A DNA stretch of 60,588 bases from Clostridia bacterium. GTDB lineage: Bacteria; Bacillota; Clostridia; Oscillospirales; Acutalibacteraceae. The stretch spans positions 1-60,588 of the forward strand of contig JAFQFZ010000029.1 in assembly GCA_017398425.1 (NCBI GenBank), read 5' to 3'. How positions within the stretch are numbered: position 1 is the stretch's first letter; every line of letters begins with the position of its first letter. This document shows, piece by piece, positions 15,735-24,345 of the stretch. The position numbers and the translations under genes are program-made. The notes beneath the pieces are model-generated. The model saw only the letters and a list, made by a program, of their open reading frames with translations, did not search any database and was not told the origin of the DNA.

Positions 15735-17195
15735 ATGAAGAAAGAATACGATGTATTGATCGTCGGCAGCGGCGTGGCGGGTGTGTACGCCGCGCTGAAT
15801 CTGGAACCGGATGTGAGCGTGCTTGTCGTCTCCAAACGGGAGCTGACGCTGTGCAACAGCTTTTTGGCGCAGGGCGGTGTCGCCGCCGTGATCGATAAGG
15901 AAAACGACCACTATCGTCTGCATATCGCCGACACGCTCATCGCCGGTGGTTACAAGAACGATCTGCATTCCTTGCAGATCCTCGTCAACGAGGGTCCTGA
16001 GGATGTCCTGCGCATCATGAAGCACATGGACGTCGATTTCGACCGTGAGGGCGACCGCGTGAAGATGACGCTCGAGGGCGGTCACAGCCGTCGCCGCATC
16101 CTGCATCACAAGGATTCGACGGGACGCGAGATGACCGAAAAGCTGATCGCCGAGGCGAAAAAGCGTGACAACATCACCATGGTCGAAAACACCCAGCTTT
16201 GCTCGCTCACGCCGTGCGACGGCGGCTTTTGGGCGCTGTTGTTGCAAGACGATGAGCCGATCCAGATCGCCTGCTCCTATTGCGTGTTGTGCACGGGCGG
16301 CATCGGTCGCGTCTATCCCTACACCACGAACTCCGCCATCGCCACGGGCGACGGCATCGCCATCGCACACGAGATCGGCGCGAAGGTGAAGAACCTGCAT
16401 CTCGTGCAATTTCATCCGACGGCGTTCGCCGCCGAGCAGGGACGCGAGCGGTTTCTGATCTCCGAGGCGGTGCGCGGCGAGGGCGCGAAGCTGCTCAACG
16501 CCGCCGAGGAAGAATTCATGCATCGCTACGATGAGCGCGGCGCGCTCGCTCCGCGTGACGTGGTGTCGCGTTGCATCATTCAGGAGTCGAAGCGCCAGGG
16601 AAGCGAGACGTTCTATCTTGACATTCGCCACAAGGGCGAGGAATTCATCAAGGATCATTTCCCGATGATCTATGCCCGTTGTCTGGAAGAAGGGGTGGAC
16701 ATCACCAAGGATCTCATCCCCGTATTCCCCTGCACCCACTATCTGATGGGCGGCATCGACGTGGGCATCTTCTCGAACACCGCGGTGGATCGTCTGTATG
16801 CCGCGGGCGAATGTGCTCACACGGGCGTGCACGGTGCCAACCGCTTGGCATCGAACTCGCTGCTGGAAGCGCTCGTCTTTTCGCGTCGCGCGACCTACGA
16901 CATTTCGCGCCGCATGCGGCATGAGCAAAGCGGCGTGACGGTGCCGCCTCCTGCGATCCCCACCGGCGACAAGCCGCTCCCCAAGGGCTACCGCACCACC
17001 ATCCGCAACATCATGCAAAAGGCGTGGTTTGTGGAGCCCGATCTCGACGCGGCGCGCGAGGGACTGCGTGTTGCGAACGACATCCTGCATGACCTGTGCG
17101 TCGGCGGCTACAAGCTGACGTCGGATTACATCGAGGCAAAGAGCCTTGCCACCGTGTGCGTCATCATCCTGAAAGAATTGCTCGAAGAAGCATAA
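15735..17195 (+). CDS. nadB: L-aspartate oxidase
   Basis: 486 residues, FAD flavoprotein of the fumarate reductase/succinate dehydrogenase family. It oxidises aspartate to iminoaspartate, the first step of de novo NAD synthesis. FAD motif V-G-S-G-V-A-G near the start, L-A-Q-G-G-V-A-A, H-L-V-Q-F-H-P-T, R-G-E-G-A and the C-terminal A-G-E-C-A-H-T-G-V-H-G-A-N-R-L. ATG 15735 is chosen because AAGGGA lies 9-10 bases upstream; ATG 15726 overlaps the previous stop but is too close to that site. nadA and nadC are not adjacent, which is unusual. Another flavoprotein oxidase/reductase role cannot be excluded. Confidence 0.85.
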   Translation: MKKEYDVLIVGSGVAGVYAALNLEPDVSVLVVSKRELTLCNSFLAQGGVAAVIDKENDHYRLHIADTLIAGGYKNDLHSLQILVNEGPEDVLRIMKHMDVDFDREGDRVKMTLEGGHSRRRILHHKDSTGREMTEKLIAEAKKRDNITMVENTQLCSLTPCDGGFWALLLQDDEPIQIACSYCVLCTGGIGRVYPYTTNSAIATGDGIAIAHEIGAKVKNLHLVQFHPTAFAAEQGRERFLISEAVRGEGAKLLNAAEEEFMHRYDERGALAPRDVVSRCIIQESKRQGSETFYLDIRHKGEEFIKDHFPMIYARCLEEGVDITKDLIPVFPCTHYLMGGIDVGIFSNTAVDRLYAAGECAHTGVHGANRLASNSLLEALVFSRRATYDISRRMRHEQSGVTVPPPAIPTGDKPLPKGYRTTIRNIMQKAWFVEPDLDAAREGLRVANDILHDLCVGGYKLTSDYIEAKSLATVCVIILKELLEEA

Positions 17196-17214
17196 AAAAA
17201 GGAGTATGTCGATC

Positions 17215-18225
17215 ATGAGGAAACGTTGCGTGAAGATGTTTGCGGTATGCCTTGCGATGCTGTTGGCGGTGTGCCCGTCGACCGTTGCGGCGGAGTCCTG
17301 TTACGAAGTGACAGACCCGATACGAATTGAGAAAGTGGACGGCGTCAAGTGGTTCCCCATCCCCGAAAAGAAGCAGTACGACGACGCGTGGGAAGTGCAG
17401 TGCGTGAAGGGAAGCAACGGCTTTCAGCGCTACGACGACGATTTACAGGAGACCGGCTACCGCAACTTCCTCGACACGGAGTACGGTGAGAACGGTTCGC
17501 TGACCCTCACGCGCAACGGAAACGACGAGACCGAGGGCGTGTATGGGTCGAGCATTCGTACGCTTTGGTTTGATGAGGGAGTGGAACTCGACATTAAGAC
17601 CGCCGACACCTTGTATTTTGATTTTGACGTGCAAGAGGGGACACAGTGGCGTGTGACACTTCGGTTTGAGGATGTTCTTGTGAACTTGACCAAAGTGATC
17701 GCCGATGCCGCGGGCTGCAACACCGTCACCGACTCCGACGGCGACGGCCCGAGCGGTCATTTCAGCGGAACGGTGAATTTGCAAACCGCCCTTCGCAACA
17801 TCGCCGCAGAGATGGGCACAGAGTCGGCACAGGCGGCTGCGGTAGTGTTGAACAAGGAAAAAACATACGTGCCGGGGTTGCAGATCGCTTGTATCGGTGA
17901 GGTCGGTGCCTCGCTGACGCTCAACCGTATGCACATTTCCACCGCCGATGACACTAGCGGCGATCGTTGCCGCTTTGTGGATTTTAATTTGTTGCTGGGG
18001 GAAGAACCCTACGTTTATGTTCCGAACAATGTTGACGGCGACGAGACCGAACCGGAAAACAACGATCCCGTGTCGACCGAGCCTTCCAAGGCCGAACAGG
18101 AAACGCCGACAAACGACGATGCGTCGACGAAATCGGCGATCGGTTTGTCGATCGGCGGTGCGGTGTTGCTCATGGGGATCGCGTTGTGGATCTTTTTGTA
18201 CAAACGAAAAAATCAAACCGCATGA
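17215..18225 (+). CDS. Secreted protein with C-terminal membrane anchor, unknown function
   Basis: 336 residues from the ATG at 17215 (AAAAAGGAG 10 bases upstream; ATG 17206 is too close). It has a cleavable signal peptide ending near VAA, an extracellular beta-rich region (about 30-265) with a Y-F-D-F-D-V-Q-E-G-T-Q-W-R-V strand pattern like carbohydrate-binding modules, a Glu/Asp/Pro/Thr linker, and one C-terminal transmembrane helix followed by KRKNQ. Family not recognised. Co-transcribed with nadB (19-base gap) but functionally unlinked in any visible way. Confidence 0.65.
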   Translation: MRKRCVKMFAVCLAMLLAVCPSTVAAESCYEVTDPIRIEKVDGVKWFPIPEKKQYDDAWEVQCVKGSNGFQRYDDDLQETGYRNFLDTEYGENGSLTLTRNGNDETEGVYGSSIRTLWFDEGVELDIKTADTLYFDFDVQEGTQWRVTLRFEDVLVNLTKVIADAAGCNTVTDSDGDGPSGHFSGTVNLQTALRNIAAEMGTESAQAAAVVLNKEKTYVPGLQIACIGEVGASLTLNRMHISTADDTSGDRCRFVDFNLLLGEEPYVYVPNNVDGDETEPENNDPVSTEPSKAEQETPTNDDASTKSAIGLSIGGAVLLMGIALWIFLYKRKNQTA

Positions 18226-18236
18226 TACCAATGAAA

Positions 18237-18272
18237 AAGCGAGACGATCGTAAAAAATCGTCTCGCTTGTTT
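18237..18272 (+). terminator. Terminator of the ABC-nadB operon
   Basis: Perfect 12-bp stem AAGCGAGACGAT/ATCGTCTCGCTT, loop about 8, followed by GTTTT. Confidence 0.85.
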
Positions 18273-18279
18273 TATGTTC

Positions 18280-18309
18280 TTGTCAAACGGATGGTCCATG
18301 TGCTATAAT
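18280..18309 (+). promoter_or_regulatory. Candidate promoter antisense to the dCMP deaminase gene
   Basis: TTGTCA (18280-18285), 18-base spacer and a perfect TATAAT (18304-18309) on the plus strand, pointing into the 3' end of the minus-strand deaminase gene and, 580 bases on, toward the CotH gene. It may make an antisense RNA or be a chance match. Confidence 0.4.
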
Positions 18310-18319
18310 GCGGGTAGCC

Positions 18320-18799
18320 TTACAGCGCAAAGGTGAGCTCGCGTCCCGACGGTTCGTAGCGGCGGCATTTGACACCTGTCATCTCGAGCATACGGCGCGA
18401 CGCGCGCGTGGCATCGGTGTCGTGGTACTTGTCGTCGAGATACACCACTTCCTTGATGCCCGTTTGGATGATCGCCTTGGTGCATTCGTTGCACGGGAAC
18501 AGGGTGACGTAGACGGTCGCTCCGCGAAGCGAGCCGATGTCCGCGTTCAGGATGGCGTTGAGCTCGGCGTGGCAAACGTAGAAATACTTCGTGTCGAGCG
18601 GCGTACCGTCGCGATCCCACGGCATCTCGTCGTCGGCACAACCCTTGGGCATGCCGTTGTAGCCGAGCGAGAGGATCTTGTGCTCGGGGCTGACGATGCA
18701 GGCGCCCACCTGCGTGGAATTGTCTTTACTGCGTTGTGCGGACAAGAGCGCGATGCCCATGAAATATTCGTCCCAGGAAATGTAATCTTCGCGTTTCAC
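18320..18799 (-). CDS. dCMP/cytidine deaminase-family protein (ComEB-like)
   Basis: 159 residues from a GTG start; the upstream open frame lacks a ribosome site and runs through the divergent promoter region, whereas GGGGTGG lies before GTG. Zinc deaminase motifs H-A-E-L-N-A and P-C-N-E-C, with the deoxycytidylate-type insert G-C-A-D-D between them. It deaminates dCMP to dUMP for dTMP synthesis; the same fold is called ComEB near competence genes. Single gene, divergent from the CotH lipoprotein gene. Confidence 0.88.
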   Translation of the reverse strand: MKREDYISWDEYFMGIALLSAQRSKDNSTQVGACIVSPEHKILSLGYNGMPKGCADDEMPWDRDGTPLDTKYFYVCHAELNAILNADIGSLRGATVYVTLFPCNECTKAIIQTGIKEVVYLDDKYHDTDATRASRRMLEMTGVKCRRYEPSGRELTFAL

Positions 18800-18884
18800 G
18801 CGACCACCCCTTTTTGGCTTTTTTGAACGTTTTTTAACAGTATAGCACACAATGTGTGGATTGACAAGAGGAAGGAGTTCCGCT

Positions 18885-20639
18885 ATGAAGAAACGATGGC
18901 TTGCACTGACGGCGGCTTTGTTGCTGTGTCTGCAAGGACTGACCGCTTGCACCGAGGAAGCGGCATCCGACACGACAACGACCACCACCGCCCCCACTAC
19001 CGCCACGACCGCGCCGCCCGTGCCGAGCGGCCCGTTTCACACCTACCTGAGCGATGAGGAGGTCACCACGCTTCTCGCCTCGCGCGTCGAAACGGCGCTT
19101 GCGGTGCCGTTTTGCATCAACGGGACACAAGCCGTTTTGGAAAAAGAGCGCGGTGTCTATTTCTTCTCGGTGAAGCCGGGCGAATACTGGGAGGAGCTGA
19201 CCCCTTCCGCCGAAGGGTTTGAGGCGCAGTATATCACCCCGTTTGAGGAGGACAAAAAAATCAACGTGCTCAAGGCGAATGAGCCCGTTCGCGTACTTCT
19301 TTACAACGACACCGCCTATTGCTTTGTCGACGTGGTGTTCACGTCGCTTCCCGTGCTGTCGATGAACACGCAAACGCTCCCGCAGACGCTCAGCTACTTC
19401 GACAAGGACGAAGAGCAGGATGTCGTCTACGACAAAGAGGGTGAGCCGATCCCCTATGATCCCTACGGCGAGGTGGTCGACGACCCCGCAAAACCCATCG
19501 GCGACTACGATACCTTTATGGAAGTGACGCTCCTCGACGCCGAGGCGGACAGCCACGGCTACGACAACGGCTTCACAAGCAAGGCGCGCGCCCACATTCG
19601 CGGACGCAGCAGCCGTAACTACCCGAAAAACAGCTACAAGCTCGAGCTTCTCAAGGAAGAAGCAGGCGTGCTCAGCGAACGCAACGAGACGTTGCTCGGC
19701 ATGCGCAGTGACGGCGACTGGAATCTGAACGGCATGTACGCCGAGCCGTCGAAGGTGCGCGACAAGGTGGCGGCGGATCTGTGGCTCGCCATCACCGAGG
19801 ATCGCCAAACGACGGGCATTCGCAACGGTTACCGCTGTGAATACATCGAGGTGATCATCAACGGTCGCTACCACGGTCTGTATCTTTTGACCGAGCGCAT
19901 CGACCGCAAGCAGCTCGACCTGCAGGAAAACGACCGTTTGTACTTCTCCGAGGGTGACCTCGGCAAATGGCACACCGACTTCCTGCATCCGAAGGATCCC
20001 ACCGACGACGAGATCAGCGGCTATTCGCTCAAATGGCCCAAGGAATTCAAAGAGCCCTACACCGAGTGGCAACCGTTCGGTGAGCTGTGCAAACTGCTCG
20101 ACTCCACCGGTTCGAAGGAATTCCGCGAAACCGTCCCCGAGATGATCGATCTCGACAGCCTGCTCGACTACGAGATCTTTGTGCAGACGATATGCGGCAC
20201 CGACAACCTCATCCAAAACACCTTCTACGTGGCGCGTCAGCAGGAGGACGGAAGCTACCGTTTCTCGTTCCTGCCGTGGGATCTCGACCAGAGCTTCGGC
20301 GTGAATTGGCGCGGCGATGAGCCGTATCTCGTGTATGAAAATTACGAAGAGTTGACCTACCGCGATCTGCCGTTTTGGGTGTCGGGTACGATCGGTCAGC
20401 GTAACATCGACGGCTACATGGATCGTCTCAAGGCGCGCTACGATCAACTGCGCGACACGATCCTGAGCGATAAGGACATCATCAAGCGCGTCAACAACGC
20501 GCAGACGACCCTTACCGAATCGGGCGCATGGGCGCGCAACCAACAGCGCTGGCCCGACGGCGCATACGCCGCCGTCAGCCGTATTCGTGCGTTTGTCGTG
20601 GATCGCATGGCGTTCCTCGACGACAAGTATCAACCGTAA
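18885..20639 (+). CDS. CotH-type kinase-like lipoprotein
   Basis: 584 residues. Lipobox L-T-A-C at about residue 20 (ATG 18885 after GGAAGGAG), a Thr-rich linker to about 50, then a CotH domain (about 200-560): R-A-H-I-R-G-R-S-S-R-N-Y-P-K-N-S-Y, W-N-L-N-G-M-Y-A-E-P-S, and F-L-P-W-D-L-D-Q-S-F-G as the metal-binding loop. CotH proteins are atypical kinases; Bacillus CotH phosphorylates spore coat protein. The lipid anchor puts this one outside the cytoplasmic membrane, so a cell-surface or forespore-envelope role is possible. folB follows closely. Confidence 0.87.
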   Translation: MKKRWLALTAALLLCLQGLTACTEEAASDTTTTTTAPTTATTAPPVPSGPFHTYLSDEEVTTLLASRVETALAVPFCINGTQAVLEKERGVYFFSVKPGEYWEELTPSAEGFEAQYITPFEEDKKINVLKANEPVRVLLYNDTAYCFVDVVFTSLPVLSMNTQTLPQTLSYFDKDEEQDVVYDKEGEPIPYDPYGEVVDDPAKPIGDYDTFMEVTLLDAEADSHGYDNGFTSKARAHIRGRSSRNYPKNSYKLELLKEEAGVLSERNETLLGMRSDGDWNLNGMYAEPSKVRDKVAADLWLAITEDRQTTGIRNGYRCEYIEVIINGRYHGLYLLTERIDRKQLDLQENDRLYFSEGDLGKWHTDFLHPKDPTDDEISGYSLKWPKEFKEPYTEWQPFGELCKLLDSTGSKEFRETVPEMIDLDSLLDYEIFVQTICGTDNLIQNTFYVARQQEDGSYRFSFLPWDLDQSFGVNWRGDEPYLVYENYEELTYRDLPFWVSGTIGQRNIDGYMDRLKARYDQLRDTILSDKDIIKRVNNAQTTLTESGAWARNQQRWPDGAYAAVSRIRAFVVDRMAFLDDKYQP

Positions 20640-20656
20640 AAAAGGAGATTCCCCGT

Positions 20657-21019
20657 ATGGATACCATTCAGATTCGCGGACTGCGCGTGTACGCCTACCA
20701 CGGTGTGAAGGAGGAAGAAAAGCGCAAAGGGCAACCCTTTGTGCTGGACATCGATGTGTGCGCCGATCTGCAAGCGGCGTGCCAAAGCGACGACGTCACC
20801 GACACCATCAACTATTCCGATGTGACGAAGTGTGTCACGGCGACGATGCTCGCCGAGAAAAACGACCTCATTGAGCGCGCCGCCGAGCGTGTGGCGCAGG
20901 CGATCCTGTGCGAGTTTCCCGCGATCGAAGTGACCGTCACGCTCAAAAAGCCGCGCGCCCCCGTCGCCGCTGATTTTGAGTATATGGCGGTACGCATCAC
21001 AAGGAGAAAAACGGTATGA
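20657..21019 (+). CDS. folB: Dihydroneopterin aldolase
   Basis: 120 residues from the ATG at 20657 (AAAAAGGAG upstream). It cleaves 7,8-dihydroneopterin to 6-hydroxymethyl-dihydropterin in folate synthesis. Motifs: I-R-G-L-R-V-Y-A-Y-H-G-V at the start, the Y-S-D-V strand, L-I-E-R-A-A-E-R-V-A and K-K-P-R-A-P. It overlaps folK by 4 bases (ATGA), a translationally coupled pair. Confidence 0.93.
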   Translation: MDTIQIRGLRVYAYHGVKEEEKRKGQPFVLDIDVCADLQAACQSDDVTDTINYSDVTKCVTATMLAEKNDLIERAAERVAQAILCEFPAIEVTVTLKKPRAPVAADFEYMAVRITRRKTV

Positions 21020-21456
21020 AGATCCTTCTCGGACTCGGCGGCAACCTCGGTGACGTGCACGGGCAGTTCGACGCGGTGAAAGACGCGCTGTCCCATCTGC
21101 CGCACACGGTGGTATTGAGAGAAAGCACGCGGCGGCAAACCGCCCCCGTCGGCTATCTTGATCAGCCGGATTTTCTCAACAGCATCGTGGAGATCGAAAC
21201 CGCGCTCTCGCCGCAGGCGATCCTCGGCGCGTGTCTCGGCATCGAAGCAACGCTCGGACGGGTGCGCACCTTCCCAAACGCGCCGCGCGTGGTGGACGTC
21301 GACGTGCTTCTTTGCGAAGGGTTTGAAAGCGACACGGCGGAGCTCACCGTACCGCACCCGCGGATGTGGGAGCGCGAATTTGTGATGACCCCGCTTTGCG
21401 AATTGTTCCCCGACGGAGAGGTGTACGGAAGAGCAGTTAAGGGCAATGAAGAATGA
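21016..21456 (+). CDS. folK: 2-amino-4-hydroxy-6-hydroxymethyldihydropteridine pyrophosphokinase
   Basis: 146 residues. Transfers pyrophosphate from ATP to 6-hydroxymethyl-dihydropterin, the step after FolB. Motifs: L-G-L-G-G-N-L-G-D at the N terminus, Q-P-D-F-L-N-S-I-V, the R-V-V-D-V-D-V-L-L metal-binding loop and P-H-P-R-M-W-E-R-E-F-V. folP and folE are not next to it. Coupled to folB by a 4-base overlap. Confidence 0.94.
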   Translation: MKILLGLGGNLGDVHGQFDAVKDALSHLPHTVVLRESTRRQTAPVGYLDQPDFLNSIVEIETALSPQAILGACLGIEATLGRVRTFPNAPRVVDVDVLLCEGFESDTAELTVPHPRMWEREFVMTPLCELFPDGEVYGRAVKGNEE

Positions 21457-21481
21457 AAAATGAAGAGTGAAGAATGAAGGA

Positions 21482-21534
21482 GTCGGCTTCGCCGACGGAA
21501 TGAAAAAAGGACGAGCGGTTTGCTCGTCCTTTTT
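21482..21534 (+). terminator. UUCG hairpin plus intrinsic terminator after folK
   Basis: First a short hairpin GTCGGC-TTCG-CCGAC (21482-21496), then a stem AAAAGGACGAGC/GCTCGTCCTTTT (21505-21533) with T tract. The same two-part module occurs near 21797-21853 and 29406-29459. Confidence 0.85.
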
Positions 21535-21540
21535 GTATGT

Positions 21541-21776
21541 GTGTGGCTCTTGTAGGGACCGTCGTCCTCGACGGTCCGTTTACGAAACCGAGCCAACGGG
21601 CGCACACGCTACATCAAGCAATGTACATTATGTAGGGCGCGGATTTATCCGCGCCGTGATAATCCTACCGCATTTCGCGCGACCGTTCCCTTACGGGAAC
21701 GCGGCGGTACCAAGGCACCGCCCTACGTCAACGGATGAGATCGCGTAGGGGACGATGCCCTCCATCGTCCCGTTTT
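21541..21776. repeat. Intergenic GC-rich dispersed repeats
   Basis: Non-coding. A chain of palindromes joined by TGTAGGG-type words: GGACCGTCGTCCTCGACGGTCC, GGGCGCGGATTTATCCGCGCC-like, GTTCCCTTACGGGAAC, then GGCGGTACCAAGGCACCGCC and GGGGACGATGCCCTCCATCG. The same words recur in the gaps at 13.7, 29.6 and 40.5 kb. Confidence 0.75.
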
Positions 21777-21820
21777 AAAAAATGAATAACGCAAGAGTCG
21801 GCTTCGCGGACGGAATGAAA

Positions 21821-21853
21821 AACCCGAGGTGCTTCAAAGCACCTCGGGTTTTG
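21821..21853. terminator. Bidirectional terminator between folK and the oxidoreductase gene
   Basis: Stem AACCCGAGGTGC/GCACCTCGGGTT with flanking A and T tracts, lying between two convergent genes; an imperfect copy of the TTCG hairpin module precedes it. Confidence 0.85.
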
Positions 21854-21856
21854 TTA

Positions 21857-22897
21857 TCAATTCTGTTCGTCCTCGATATAAATAAACGCACTCTCGCGCA
21901 CCGCTTTGTCGGCGGCGACGGCGACCTTGAAGGCGCTGTACGCTTGCTCGATGTCGGGGGCGTGGGTGGGGCGATCCTCGATCATGTCGATGAGGGCGCA
22001 CAGCTGTTTGTACATCGGCTTGTATTTGCTTTGCACGTTGATGATCTCGGTCTGTCCCGTCTCAAGTTTGAACAACTCGATGCGGTCGCCCATCTCGGTG
22101 TCGGTGCCGCGGTTGGCGTTCATCGTCATGCGGATGCGACCCTTGGTGCCGATGAACTCCTTGACGTTCGCCGAGGAGAAGGTCTGACCCCAACCGGCTT
22201 CGTAGTACGCCATAGCGCCGCTTTTCAGACGCATGATGATCAGTCCGTAGTTGACGATGCCGTCTTCGAGGTCACCGTCCACCGTCGCGCCCTGACCCAT
22301 CACTTCCACAACGGGCGACCCCGCAAACCATTGCAGGATGTCCATGTAGTGCACGCCGCAGTCCAAAATGGGGGAGCAGTCGTGGAGCAGGCGCTTGTAG
22401 CGCGGCCAGTTGAGCGCGTGGTGGTTTTGCGTCATGCGCGCCACGCGCAGCTCGCCGATCTCGCCGTTCCAGATCAACTCGCGCATCTTGTTGTAGGTGT
22501 CGTTGTGACGCAGGATGTAGGCGATGAGGACCTTCAAGCCGTCCTTTTCCGCCGCCTTGACCGCGTGATAAAACTCCTTGCCTTCCGCCTTGGAGGTGGC
22601 GATGGGTTTCTCGCACAGGATGTGCTTCTTCGCAGCGATGCAATCCTTGAGGATCGGCAGGTGGGTGTTGACGTAGGTCGCGATGATCACGATGTCGATC
22701 TCGGGGAGATCCAGGAACTCGTGATAATCGGTACCGAAATGCTCGGCGTTGTATTTACGGGCGAACAGACGTGCTTGTGCCTCGTCGGTGTCCACCACCG
22801 CGACAACGCGAATGTTCTCACGCCAGTACATATCATCCAAATGGTCGCCGCCGATGTGGCCGCAACCGATGAGCATAATGCCGTAAACCTTATCCAT
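21857..22897 (-). CDS. Gfo/Idh/MocA-family NAD(P)-dependent oxidoreductase
   Basis: 346 residues. Rossmann start M-L-I-G-C-G-H-I-G-G-D-H, C-E-K-P-I-A-T at about 95 and a C-terminal (alpha+beta) substrate domain with G-V-H-Y-M-D-I-L. These enzymes oxidise or reduce sugars, inositols or amino sugars; the substrate is not evident. It lies 16 bases downstream of radA on the same strand and is probably co-transcribed, although the pairing has no obvious biochemical logic. Confidence 0.88.
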   Translation of the reverse strand: MDKVYGIMLIGCGHIGGDHLDDMYWRENIRVVAVVDTDEAQARLFARKYNAEHFGTDYHEFLDLPEIDIVIIATYVNTHLPILKDCIAAKKHILCEKPIATSKAEGKEFYHAVKAAEKDGLKVLIAYILRHNDTYNKMRELIWNGEIGELRVARMTQNHHALNWPRYKRLLHDCSPILDCGVHYMDILQWFAGSPVVEVMGQGATVDGDLEDGIVNYGLIIMRLKSGAMAYYEAGWGQTFSSANVKEFIGTKGRIRMTMNANRGTDTEMGDRIELFKLETGQTEIINVQSKYKPMYKQLCALIDMIEDRPTHAPDIEQAYSAFKVAVAADKAVRESAFIYIEDEQN

Positions 22898-22913
22898 GCT
22901 ATGTTATCCCCTC

Positions 22914-24269
22914 TCAGTGGATTGCTTCGTACGCCTCACGCACCGTGCGCACCCCGATCAGGGTGACGCCCTCGGGCGCTTGCAGTCCGTTTCGATTTTG
23001 TTCCGGAAGCAAAATGCGGGTGAATCCCATGCGCGCCGCTTCGTGGACGCGCGCTTGTGCGCCGCTGACCGCGCGCACCTCGCCCGCGAGTCCGATCTCC
23101 CCGAATGCCATGGCGTTTTTCGGGAGCGGCGTGTCTTTCAAGCCGGAAATGAGCGACAGCGCCACCGCAAGATCCGCCGCCGGTTCGTCCAGCCGCAGAC
23201 CGCCCACCACGTTGACGTAGACGTCGAGCGTGGAGAAAAAGTACCCCGCGCGTTTTTCCAACACCGCCAACAGCAGGTTCAGACGGTTATAATCAAAGCC
23301 CGTCGACATACGCCGTGCGTTGCCGAAAGCGGACGGGGTCACAAGCCCCTGCACTTCGGCAAGAAGCGGGCGGGTGCCCTCCATCGAGCAGGCGATGCAG
23401 GTGCCGCTGACGCCCTCAAGGCGTCCTTCGAGCAACATCTTCGACGGATTCTCCACCTCGCACAGTCCCTTGTCCTGCATTTCGAACACGCCGATCTCGT
23501 TGGTGGAGCCGTAGCGGTTCTTGGCACAGCGGAGCAAACGGTAGGTGGTGTGGCGGTCGCCCTCAAAGCTGAGCACGCAGTCGACGATGTGTTCCATCAC
23601 CTTGGGGCCGGCGATCGCGCCGTCTTTGTTGACGTGTCCGACGATGAACACAGGCAGGTCGACCGCCTTGCAGGCTTGCATGATCGCGGAGGTGCATTCG
23701 CGCACCTGCGTCACACTGCCCGCACCCGAAGCGACGGAGGCAAGCGTCATCGTTTGGATGGAGTCGACGATCAACAATTGCGGACGGGAAGCCTCCACCG
23801 CGGCCAGCACCGTGTCGAGATCGTTCTCGCACAGCACGAAGAGCCGCTCGGTGTCCACGCCCAGTCGCGTGGCGCGCAGGCGGATCTGCCGCGCGGATTC
23901 CTCGCCCGAAACATACAAAATATCGTGCGTCTTTCCGAGGTTGGCGCACACCTGAAGAAGCAGAGTGCTCTTGCCGATGCCGGGATCACCGCCGATGAGC
24001 ATCAGCCCGCCCGGGACAATGCCGCCGCCGAGCACACGATCCAACTCCGAAAGACCGGTTTTCAGGCGCTGTTCATCCTGCTCGGAAATGTCCGAGAGCT
24101 TTTTGACCGCGGCGGCGGAAACCGTCTTGACCGCCGTCGGTGACGACTTGGAACGAAGCTCCTCTTGCAGGGTGTTCCATGCGCCGCAGGACGGACATTG
24201 ACCGCTCCAACGTGCCGCTTCGCCGCCGCACTCCGTGCAGACAAACACGCTCTTCACCTTGGGTGCCAT
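22914..24269 (-). CDS. radA: DNA repair protein RadA (Sms)
   Basis: 451 residues from the ATG at 24269 (AAGGAGG 8 bases upstream; a longer frame to 24305 lacks a site). N-terminal zinc finger C-T-E-C-G-G and C-P-S-C-G (about 10-30), RecA-like ATPase with G-G-D-P-G-I-G-K-S-T (about 90), the RadA-specific K-N-R-Y-G-S-T-N-E-I-G motif and a C-terminal Lon-protease-like domain lacking the protease role. It drives branch migration in recombination and, in Gram-positives, assists transformation. Confidence 0.95.
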   Translation of the reverse strand: MAPKVKSVFVCTECGGEAARWSGQCPSCGAWNTLQEELRSKSSPTAVKTVSAAAVKKLSDISEQDEQRLKTGLSELDRVLGGGIVPGGLMLIGGDPGIGKSTLLLQVCANLGKTHDILYVSGEESARQIRLRATRLGVDTERLFVLCENDLDTVLAAVEASRPQLLIVDSIQTMTLASVASGAGSVTQVRECTSAIMQACKAVDLPVFIVGHVNKDGAIAGPKVMEHIVDCVLSFEGDRHTTYRLLRCAKNRYGSTNEIGVFEMQDKGLCEVENPSKMLLEGRLEGVSGTCIACSMEGTRPLLAEVQGLVTPSAFGNARRMSTGFDYNRLNLLLAVLEKRAGYFFSTLDVYVNVVGGLRLDEPAADLAVALSLISGLKDTPLPKNAMAFGEIGLAGEVRAVSGAQARVHEAARMGFTRILLPEQNRNGLQAPEGVTLIGVRTVREAYEAIH

Positions 24270-24317
24270 CGCCCGTCCCTCCTTTATATATACATATTCC
24301 AACAAAAATCCACCGTC

Positions 24318-24345
24318 AGTATAGCACAGTGAGTTGATTTTTCAA
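24318..24345 (-). promoter_or_regulatory. Promoter of radA
   Basis: Minus strand TTGAAA (24340-24345), 16-base spacer, TATACT (24318-24323). The -35 box overlaps the end of the HAD phosphatase gene. Confidence 0.6.
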
